From Candidatus Aminicenantota bacterium (GTDB taxonomy: Bacteria; Acidobacteriota; Aminicenantia; S016-38), in NCBI GenBank assembly GCA_027062035.1, contig JAMOUL010000306.1, positions 1-19,868 of the forward strand: 19,868 nt of DNA, given 5' to 3'. Of this stretch, positions 14,792 to 19,868 are shown in pieces. A program made the translations under genes and the position numbers. How positions within the stretch are numbered: the first letter of the stretch is position 1; every line of letters starts with the position of its first letter. The notes below the pieces were generated by a model that saw only the letters and a list, made by a program, of their open reading frames with translations, searched no databases and was not told the DNA's origin.

Positions 14792-15198
14792 GAGGAACAA
14801 TATCGTTGTTGGCCCTTGTGGTTCTTTCAAGCCTGGCTCTTATTCTGGCTTTGACACTTTCATGGGCCATGGAGTCAAGGGCAGAGGGTAATTTTCTCTC
14901 GGACCTTCAGCGGGTTATATCCTCTCTTGATCTCGGTATCGAAGAGGCCAGAGCAGGCTTTCCAGAGCCCGCCTTCTTCGATTTTTCCATGGAAGGAATT
15001 CGCATTTATTCCGGAGCTTTTACCCCCTCTGTTACAAATCAGATTACAGAGGACGTTCCTTCTTTAATTCAATTTTCTTATGAAGAAGTAAAGGCTGTGG
15101 TTATGGAAACCTCGGTGACCGCTGAGAGCAAAATCTCAAACCGTGGGATTATAAGAAGGTCCAAGAGTATCTTAAGTACAGTTCTGGTGCCAAGATAG
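14776..15198 (+). CDS. GspK/PilX-like minor pseudopilin lacking Glu5
   Basis: This 140-residue protein starts with a short basic leader ending MRG, then TISLLALVVLSSLALILALTLS, the hydrophobic helix of a type IV pilin. Position 5 of the predicted mature protein is Leu, not Glu. Absence of Glu5 is characteristic of GspK and PilX, the tip-capping pseudopilins, and it is fourth in the series, as GspK is. At about 130 mature residues it is much shorter than typical GspK (about 300) and has no calcium-binding insert that I can see, so PilX is an equal alternative. GGAGG at 14765-14769 points to the ATG at 14776. An ATG at 14788, giving MRGTISLL, is also possible. It ends the operon just before a hairpin terminator. 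Confidence 0.72.
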   Translation: MESRMRGTISLLALVVLSSLALILALTLSWAMESRAEGNFLSDLQRVISSLDLGIEEARAGFPEPAFFDFSMEGIRIYSGAFTPSVTNQITEDVPSLIQFSYEEVKAVVMETSVTAESKISNRGIIRRSKSILSTVLVPR

Positions 15199-15202
15199 GA
15201 AA

Positions 15203-15230
15203 GGGAACGGGCCTTTTCAGGACCGTTCCC
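15203..15230. terminator. Bidirectional hairpin terminator between convergent genes
   Basis: GGGAACGG (15203-15210) pairs with CCGTTCCC (15223-15230). After one mismatch, CC (15212-15213) pairs with GG (15220-15221) around a TTTTCA loop. The sequence after it on the minus strand is CTTTCC and on the plus strand is T/A-rich. It lies 4 bases after the stop of the last pseudopilin gene and 11 bases from the end of the convergent transglutaminase gene, so it can serve both. Confidence 0.65.
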
Positions 15231-15241
15231 CTATTTGATGA

Positions 15242-16741
15242 TTATTTTATTTTCTCCCAGGTCGCTATTTCTATTACCCGGTAATCAGGAGAAAAGGCTG
15301 TGGTTTCCCTTGAGAAGTTGTACGTCCAACCAAGACTGGGCAGTGGACCTGCGGCCTCGGTTGTAACAAGAAATTTGGCCGGGAGTGTGCCGAAACCGTC
15401 AGCCTGGATAAGAGGATTGGTGCTGTCGCCGTGCTGGGGGTCAAGGGGTACCCATCCATAACCCGGGAAGTAAACTTCGCTCCACCTGTGGAAGACCCAG
15501 TCATACCCGGTGCCTCTTTCCACCACAGAGCCCACGTATCTTGCAGGGATTCCTGCTGCTCTAAGAAGTGCAACGAAACTGAATGTGTACTCAGAGCAGG
15601 AACCAGAACCTCTTTGCAGCACAACAGGGGCAGGATTCCAGCCTCCTGCAAGTTCATAATGCAGGGTTTGCATCACAAAGTGATAGATCTTGCGTACTTT
15701 TCTGTAATAGTTTGTTTCTCCCTTTAAAATTCTTTTCACTGTCTCCTGAATGTACTTGTTGTGGATGTCGTATTTCTCGCCGTCTCTCAGGTAAATTTTC
15801 TTCACATTTTCTGGTATTTCTCCCTTCATCCAGTCCGGGCTGAGGAAATAATGTACAGGATAAAGTTCTGCTTCTATTATCACGGAACATTCTCTTTTTT
15901 CGCCGGGCTTTAAGTTTTTAACTCTGCAGTCCAGTATCTTCTGTTCATCCTCCATCCTGTAGGTCCCCCTGAAATTCGGGGTTATTTTGAGTATTTTCTG
16001 GAAGTTTCTATCCTTTGGAATGGCAAAATGGAGCACTGCTTCCTTTATTCCCTTTCCTCCGGCTATGAGGCCCTGGGTTACGGTGATTTTCCACCTCTGG
16101 CCTTTCCCTCTTATAAATTTCTTTTTGAAGAATTCATTGATATTAACTTCAACTATCTTTCCAAGATCAAAGTCAGCGATTTTTGCGATGCCGTTTTCGT
16201 AGCTTATCCCGGTGGGCTTTTCTCCATTGTAGGGGAAGTAGTTGAGCATCCATCCAGTATCAGGGTCAAATTGATAAATGTATTTCAGTTTGGAATCGGT
16301 TGCCCACAGATACCCGTTTGAATAGTCAAGGGCAGAGACTGTTCTTGAGGGGGCATTGAACGAAAAATAATCAGTGCCGTCTTCGGGGGAGATCCTGTAT
16401 ATCTTCCTTGAAGAGGCTACCCAGAGGGATTTCCTGTCTGGATCCCAGGCTATCCCTACCAGAGTGGATGGAGTGTCAAGAACCCTTACGAATTCGCCGT
16501 TTTTATCAATGGCTACAGCCTTTGCCTCCATTCTTGAGCATACCCAGACGTATTTTCCGTCGTAGGTAATGTCCGTGGGAATAACCAGTCCGGTGTCAAG
16601 TTTTTTGCCGTTTACAACAACAGTGGAAGAGTCAAGATCCAGTAGAGCCTTAACCCCTCCCTTCCAGTAGAGTCCCATCGGGTGTTTAATCCCGGCTATA
16701 ATTGCAAGTGAAAGGATGATAAATGTAATTACCTTTCTCAT
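15242..16741 (-). CDS. Exported transglutaminase-like protein with beta-propeller-like N-terminus
   Basis: This 499-residue protein begins with a signal peptide or membrane anchor (about residues 3-18). Residues 50-200 hold at least four repeats of the form GLxxPTDITYDGKYVWV, GIAWDPDRKSLWVAS, ALDYSNGYLWATD and GISYENGIAKIAD, as in NHL/SMP-30-type beta-propellers. The C-terminal part is a transglutaminase-like (papain-fold) domain: SGSCSEYTFSFVALLRAAG with Cys382, FHRWSEVYFPGYGW with His418, and VPLDPQHG with Asp434. The Cys-His-Asp triad is complete, so peptidase or cross-linking activity is possible. Many bacterial members are proteases of the cell envelope. The function is unknown; the propeller may bind ligand or partner. 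AGGAGGG lies just upstream of the start (16746-16752 on this strand). It stands alone on the minus strand and is not obviously tied to the pseudopilin operon. Confidence 0.83.
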   Translation of the reverse strand: MRKVITFIILSLAIIAGIKHPMGLYWKGGVKALLDLDSSTVVVNGKKLDTGLVIPTDITYDGKYVWVCSRMEAKAVAIDKNGEFVRVLDTPSTLVGIAWDPDRKSLWVASSRKIYRISPEDGTDYFSFNAPSRTVSALDYSNGYLWATDSKLKYIYQFDPDTGWMLNYFPYNGEKPTGISYENGIAKIADFDLGKIVEVNINEFFKKKFIRGKGQRWKITVTQGLIAGGKGIKEAVLHFAIPKDRNFQKILKITPNFRGTYRMEDEQKILDCRVKNLKPGEKRECSVIIEAELYPVHYFLSPDWMKGEIPENVKKIYLRDGEKYDIHNKYIQETVKRILKGETNYYRKVRKIYHFVMQTLHYELAGGWNPAPVVLQRGSGSCSEYTFSFVALLRAAGIPARYVGSVVERGTGYDWVFHRWSEVYFPGYGWVPLDPQHGDSTNPLIQADGFGTLPAKFLVTTEAAGPLPSLGWTYNFSRETTAFSPDYRVIEIATWEKIK

Positions 16742-16758
16742 TTTTCCCTCCTGTGTTT

Positions 16759-16788
16759 ATTGTACGGATAAATAGGGGTAATAGTAAA
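16759..16788 (-). promoter_or_regulatory. Sigma-70-type promoter for the transglutaminase gene
   Basis: On the minus strand TTTACT (16788-16783) and TACAAT (16764-16759) are spaced by 18 bases, each one or two changes from the TTGACA/TATAAT consensus. A start near 16752 would give a leader of about 11 bases that includes the strong AGGAGGG. Confidence 0.6.
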
Positions 16789-16818
16789 GAGTTTTTATTA
16801 TCCCTGCAGGAAATCCCG

Positions 16819-16847
16819 TTGAGTAGCATTGACTTTTGTTGTAATAT
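16819..16847 (+). promoter_or_regulatory. Sigma-70-type promoter for cysS, placing the start at the ATG
   Basis: TTGAGT at 16819-16824 and TAATAT at 16842-16847 are separated by exactly 17 bases. Transcription would begin about 6-7 bases after the -10 box, at 16853-16854, which is the A of the cysS ATG. No ribosome-binding site lies between the -10 box and the ATG. Confidence 0.6.
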
Positions 16848-16853
16848 AACTCC

Positions 16854-18260
16854 ATGAGCAAAAAGTTCATGATATACAACACCCTTTCGGGAAGGATTGA
16901 GGAATTCAAACCCCTTGAGGAAGGAGTTGTTAGATTATATACCTGCGGACCCACGGTTTACGATTATGCTCATATAGGCAATTTCAGGAGTTATGTGGCT
17001 GAAGACCTTCTTAAAAGGTTCCTCAAGTTCCTGGGATACAGGGTAATTCATGTAATGAATATTACAGATGTGGACGATAAAACAATTGCAGGGGCGCGCA
17101 CCGAGGGAATAACTCTCAAGGAGTTTACAAGAAAGTATGAAAAGGCCTTTTTTGAGGATATAGAAACTTTGAGACTGGATAAGGCGGATTATTATCCAAG
17201 GGCTACCGAGCATGTGGAGGATATGATAAAGATAATTCAGGGTTTGCTGGAGAAGGGGTTTGCCTATGAAAAGGACGGTTCCATTTACTACAGGATTGCT
17301 GCTTTTCCGGAATACGGGAAGCTCTCCAAAATAAAGAAGGAAGAATTGAAGGCAGGGGTTCGCATTGATTCTGATGAGTACGAAAAGGAGGATGTCAGGG
17401 ATTTTGCCCTGTGGAAAGCTCACAAACCCGGGGAACCCTCATGGAAAGCTCCCTTTGGTGAGGGCAGGCCCGGCTGGCATATAGAATGCTCGGCTATGAG
17501 CATGAAGTATCTTGGTCCTACCCTTGATATACATGCTGGCGGAGTGGACAACATCTTCCCTCACCATGAAAACGAAATAGCCCAGTCCGAAGCTTACACC
17601 GGAAAAACCTTTGTTCGTTACTGGTTCCACGTTCAGCACCTGATTGTTAACGGTGAAAAGATGAGTAAGTCCAAGGGCAATTTTTATACCCTCAGGGATC
17701 TGCTGGCCATGGGATTTTCTCCACGAGCCATAAGATATCTTTTGCTTACCACTCATTACAGGAAGGTTTTAAACTTTACCTTTGATGCCCTCTATCAGGC
17801 AACAGCCTCACTGAAAAGGATCACTGATTTTCTTTTCGAGCTCGAAACCAGGAAGTTTTCTGAGGGGGAAAGTGAGGAAGCCAGTCGGATGATTGAAAAG
17901 ACGAGAGACGATTTTACAGAAGCACTGGCTGATGACCTCAATATTTCCGGGGCAATGGCTGCGGTATTTGAAATGATACACTGGGGCAACAAGGCCATGG
18001 AAGAAGGAGTGATTAAGAAGAGGGATGCTGAAAGAATAAAATCCCTGTTTTATGACCTCGATCGGGTGCTTGCTGTACTGCCTGAAAGGATTATAGAGGA
18101 GCTTCCAGACGATATTATGGCTCTGATAAAAAAGAGAGAGGAAGCGAGAAAGAATCGGGATTTTGCCACTGCTGACCGTATAAGGGACGAACTTTTTCAG
18201 AGGGGCATAGTTCTGGAGGACACAAAGGATGGAACCAGATGGAAGGTCATAAAAGATTGA
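16854..18260 (+). CDS. cysS: Cysteine--tRNA ligase
   Basis: This 468-residue cytoplasmic class I aminoacyl-tRNA synthetase charges tRNA-Cys with cysteine. The N-terminal catalytic core shows YTCGPTVYDYAHIGNFRSYV (zinc ligand Cys31, HIGH motif variant HIGN at 40-43). It continues with GWHIECSAMS (second zinc Cys212), HAGGVDNIFPHHENE (zinc His), and GEKMSKSKGN with the KMSKS loop at 269-273. The C-terminal half is the DALR/anticodon-binding region, ending in the IRDELFQRGIVLEDTKDGTRW signature typical of CysRS. Length is normal (about 460-480) and nothing is missing. Translation probably starts on a leaderless mRNA. A second in-frame ATG at 16869 would lose only five residues and also lacks a ribosome-binding site. 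Its 3' end overlaps yraN by 22 bases. Confidence 0.97.
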   Translation: MSKKFMIYNTLSGRIEEFKPLEEGVVRLYTCGPTVYDYAHIGNFRSYVAEDLLKRFLKFLGYRVIHVMNITDVDDKTIAGARTEGITLKEFTRKYEKAFFEDIETLRLDKADYYPRATEHVEDMIKIIQGLLEKGFAYEKDGSIYYRIAAFPEYGKLSKIKKEELKAGVRIDSDEYEKEDVRDFALWKAHKPGEPSWKAPFGEGRPGWHIECSAMSMKYLGPTLDIHAGGVDNIFPHHENEIAQSEAYTGKTFVRYWFHVQHLIVNGEKMSKSKGNFYTLRDLLAMGFSPRAIRYLLLTTHYRKVLNFTFDALYQATASLKRITDFLFELETRKFSEGESEEASRMIEKTRDDFTEALADDLNISGAMAAVFEMIHWGNKAMEEGVIKKRDAERIKSLFYDLDRVLAVLPERIIEELPDDIMALIKKREEARKNRDFATADRIRDELFQRGIVLEDTKDGTRWKVIKD

Positions 18261-18601
18261 ACCTTGGAAAAAAGGGAGAAGAAAAAGCAGAGAAGTTCCT
18301 TAAAAGAAAGGGTTACAGAATACTGGAGAGAAATTTTAGAATAAAGGGGGGAGAGATAGACATAGTGGCGGAAAAGGGTGGGGAGATCGTGTTCGTTGAG
18401 GTCAGAACCCGTTCATCCGATGATTTTATGAGCCCGGTAGAATCCCTTACCCCTGCAAAGAGGGAGAAGCTGAGAAGGGCAGCCGAGGTATTCCTTATCT
18501 CCAGGGGACTTGAGCTTAATCCGTGCAGATTTGATTTTGTGTCCATTGTTAAAGATGGTTCCAGATATAAGATAGAACATCTGGAGAACGTTTATATATG
18601 A
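18239..18601 (+). CDS. yraN: YraN/UPF0102-family nuclease-like protein
   Basis: This 120-residue protein belongs to the widespread UPF0102 (YraN) family, which has a restriction-endonuclease-like fold but no settled function. The first conserved block is LGKKGEEKAEKFLKRKGY, the GxxGExxAxxyLxxxGY start of the family. Then comes GGEIDIVAEKGGEIVFVEVRTR, holding the PD-(D/E)XK-like residues Glu39, Asp41, Glu54 and Arg56, with Arg where many members have Lys. The C-terminus includes RFDFVSI, matching the conserved xRFDvv motif. Length is normal (about 115-125). It starts inside the end of cysS and ends 4 bases into the galT-like gene (ATGA overlap). Co-transcription with cysS is likely. The family call is firm; catalytic activity is not established. 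Confidence 0.93.
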   Translation: MEGHKRLNLGKKGEEKAEKFLKRKGYRILERNFRIKGGEIDIVAEKGGEIVFVEVRTRSSDDFMSPVESLTPAKREKLRRAAEVFLISRGLELNPCRFDFVSIVKDGSRYKIEHLENVYI

Positions 18602-19611
18602 GCGAGTTCAGGAAGAATCCAGTAACCGGACGCTGGGTAATAATAGCTCCGGAAAGAAATTTAAGGCCACATCAGTTTGGTAAAAGGGAAAAGTTCAGGC
18701 ACGTTGGTTCTCCAGAGAGCTGTCCCTTCTGTCCGGGAAATGAGAAGGAAACTCCCCCCGAGGTTTATGCCCTCAGAAAACCTTCGACACCTCCGGATTC
18801 TCCTGGATGGGAGGTGAGGGTTGTTCCCAACAAGTATCCGATCCTCGACAGGCAGGCTGAACTCAGGTGGTTTGACCGGGCCCTTTTTAAACGAATAACC
18901 GGTTTTGGTTATCACGAAGTTATCATTGAAACAACTGATCATTATAAAACTATTCCAGAAATGGAAATAGAGGAAATAGAGAAGATATTTTTCACCTATC
19001 AGAAAAGACTGAATGCCCTCAGAGGGGATAAAAGAATAAAATACGTAATTATTTTCAAAAACCACGGTGAGGAAGCAGGGGCTTCCATTTCCCATTCCCA
19101 TTCTCAACTACTTGCTCTGCCATTTGTTCCTCCTTCTGTAGAAAAGGAAATAGAAGTGGTGAAGGAGTTTTATCTCAAAGAAGGGAATTGTGCCCTTTGT
19201 TTGATGCTTCAGGAAGAAATGAAGGGGAAGGAAAGGATTGTGGAGAAAAACGAACAATTTGTTGCCTTTATCCCCTTTGCGTCTGATTTTCCCTTCGAGG
19301 TATGGATAGCTCCCAGGGGCCATTCTTCCAGCTTTGAAAATCTGAATAAAGAAGGGATAAGAAGGCTGGCTGAAATTTACCGGAACGTATTGCGGCGGGT
19401 GGACTCTGTTCTGGAAAGGCCATGTTATAATGCAGTTCTACATACGGCGCCCTTTGAGGGAGAACATAAGGAGTATTTTCACTGGTATTTGCAGATAATC
19501 CCTCAGATAACAAGAATTGCAGGATTTGAAATGGGGAGCGGAATTCTGGTGAATGTGGCTCCCCCGGAACAGGCAGCAGATTTTCTAAGGAGGGCAGAAT
19601 GGAAAAAATAG
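18598..19611 (+). CDS. galT: Galactose-1-phosphate uridylyltransferase-like protein
   Basis: This 337-residue protein of the HIT-superfamily GalT group transfers a nucleotidyl group between UDP-glucose and galactose-1-phosphate (Leloir pathway) or a related sugar phosphate. Zinc-site residues Cys42 and Cys45 (SCPFCPGNE), His106 (GYHEVIIET) and His166 are present. The active-site loop is ASISHSHSQLLALP, so the usual HPHGQ reads HSHSQ, with predicted nucleophile His168 and Gln170. NKYPIL and FHWYLQIIPQ are further conserved blocks, and a CALC pair (198-201) forms the usual second cluster. Length matches GalT. Such HSHSQ variants are common in distant bacterial relatives, some of which may act as ADP-glucose or other nucleotidyltransferases, so the substrate is uncertain. 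It is co-directional with cysS and yraN and overlaps the hutH start by 13 bases. Confidence 0.87.
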   Translation: MSEFRKNPVTGRWVIIAPERNLRPHQFGKREKFRHVGSPESCPFCPGNEKETPPEVYALRKPSTPPDSPGWEVRVVPNKYPILDRQAELRWFDRALFKRITGFGYHEVIIETTDHYKTIPEMEIEEIEKIFFTYQKRLNALRGDKRIKYVIIFKNHGEEAGASISHSHSQLLALPFVPPSVEKEIEVVKEFYLKEGNCALCLMLQEEMKGKERIVEKNEQFVAFIPFASDFPFEVWIAPRGHSSSFENLNKEGIRRLAEIYRNVLRRVDSVLERPCYNAVLHTAPFEGEHKEYFHWYLQIIPQITRIAGFEMGSGILVNVAPPEQAADFLRRAEWKK

Positions 19612-19868
19612 TCCTTTCGGGAAACCTCAAAATAGAGGATGCAGTTCGTTTTGGAATTGAGCCTGAAATTAAAGTGGAACTTCCTTCAACGGTTCGTGAG
19701 AAGATAAGAAAGGGCAGACGACTTCTTGAGACCCATCTGAAGGAAAGGGTTTACGGGGTTAATACCGGATTTGGGGCTCTGGCAGGTGAAATTATTCCTG
19801 CAGACAGGATAAGGTTGCTTCAGGAAAATCTTATTAAGAGCCATCACGCAGGGTTGGGAAATTACGTT
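19599..19868 (+). CDS. hutH: Histidine ammonia-lyase, 5' end only
   Basis: The first 90 codons of an aromatic amino-acid ammonia-lyase gene run off the right edge. Histidine ammonia-lyase removes ammonia from histidine to make urocanate, the first step of the Hut pathway. VYGVNTGFGALA at 51-62 holds the family Tyr52 and GFG motif. LLQENLIKSHHAGLGNYV at 73-90 matches the LQxNLxxSHxxGxG segment. The Ala-Ser-Gly cofactor-forming triad would lie outside the window. A close relative such as phenylalanine or tyrosine ammonia-lyase cannot be excluded from this part. The start ATG sits inside the last codons of the galT-like gene, and AAGGAGGG at 19588-19595 is its ribosome-binding site. No obvious Hut partner genes are visible. 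Confidence 0.88.
   Translation, partial: MEKIVLSGNLKIEDAVRFGIEPEIKVELPSTVREKIRKGRRLLETHLKERVYGVNTGFGALAGEIIPADRIRLLQENLIKSHHAGLGNYV

Noticed and set aside
16829..16834. TTGACT as -35 box for cysS
   Set aside because: At usual spacing the -10 box would fall on the ATG (TCCATG), a poor match, while TTGAGT at 16819 pairs with TAATAT at 17 bases.
16935..17423. 162-codon minus-strand open frame opposite cysS
   Set aside because: The plus strand encodes highly conserved CysRS motifs; the antisense translation shows no family features.
18661..19107. 148-codon minus-strand open frame opposite the galT-like gene
   Set aside because: It mirrors conserved GalT sequence and has no recognisable domain or upstream signals.
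1..19868. tRNA, rRNA, CRISPR array, insertion sequence or integrase
   Set aside because: Reading both strands by eye showed no repeat array, no transposase or integrase motifs, and no cloverleaf-like sequence. Short or divergent elements could be missed without a covariance search.

Overview
The window comes from a bacterium of moderate-to-low GC content. VirB9- and VirB10-like proteins, a lipoprotein signal and several pseudopilins point to a two-membrane (diderm) cell. Proteins are rich in Lys, Glu, Arg and Ile, as is common in thermophiles and anaerobes. I cannot assign a taxon from the sequence alone. The window is almost entirely coding, genes are tightly packed or overlapping, and I saw no tRNA, rRNA, CRISPR array or insertion sequence.

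Region 1 (1-11264, + strand) is one long run of genes for a P-type (Trb/VirB-like) type IV secretion or conjugation machine. In order: a cut-off upstream gene (possibly VirB3/TrbD), VirB4/TrbE ATPase, an unknown single-span membrane protein, VirB5/TrbJ, VirB6/TrbL, VirB8/TrbF, VirB9/TrbG, VirB10/TrbI, a GspE/PilB-like secretion ATPase in the place where VirB11/TrbB would be expected, an unknown 97-residue protein, and a membrane-anchored Ser/Thr protein kinase. No relaxase, coupling protein (VirD4) or integrase is visible here, so conjugation versus protein secretion cannot be decided. The run ends at a short AT-rich intergenic gap with a weak terminator and a new promoter.

Region 2 (11402-15198, + strand) is a second operon: a coiled-coil protein of unknown function, a small lipoprotein, a PilT-family protein that has lost all its ATPase motifs, and four type IV pilin-like proteins in GspH-I-J-K order. 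These look like the minor pseudopilins that prime a pilus or type II secretion fibre. No major pilin, secretin, inner-membrane platform protein or prepilin peptidase is present in the window. Two things stand out: the PilT-like pseudo-ATPase, and the first pseudopilin, which seems to be made without any leader peptide, with Glu already at position 5. A hairpin terminator separates this operon from a convergent gene.

Region 3 (15242-19868) looks like ordinary chromosome: an exported transglutaminase-like protein with a beta-propeller-like N-terminus on the minus strand, then a + strand run of cysS, yraN, a galT-like gene and the start of hutH. The divergent promoters between the transglutaminase gene and cysS are readable, and the cysS promoter sits so close to the ATG that its mRNA is probably leaderless.

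The best candidates for something undescribed are the kinase-bearing secretion locus with a pilus-type ATPase, and the adjacent pseudopilin operon with its dead PilT homologue and leaderless pilin.
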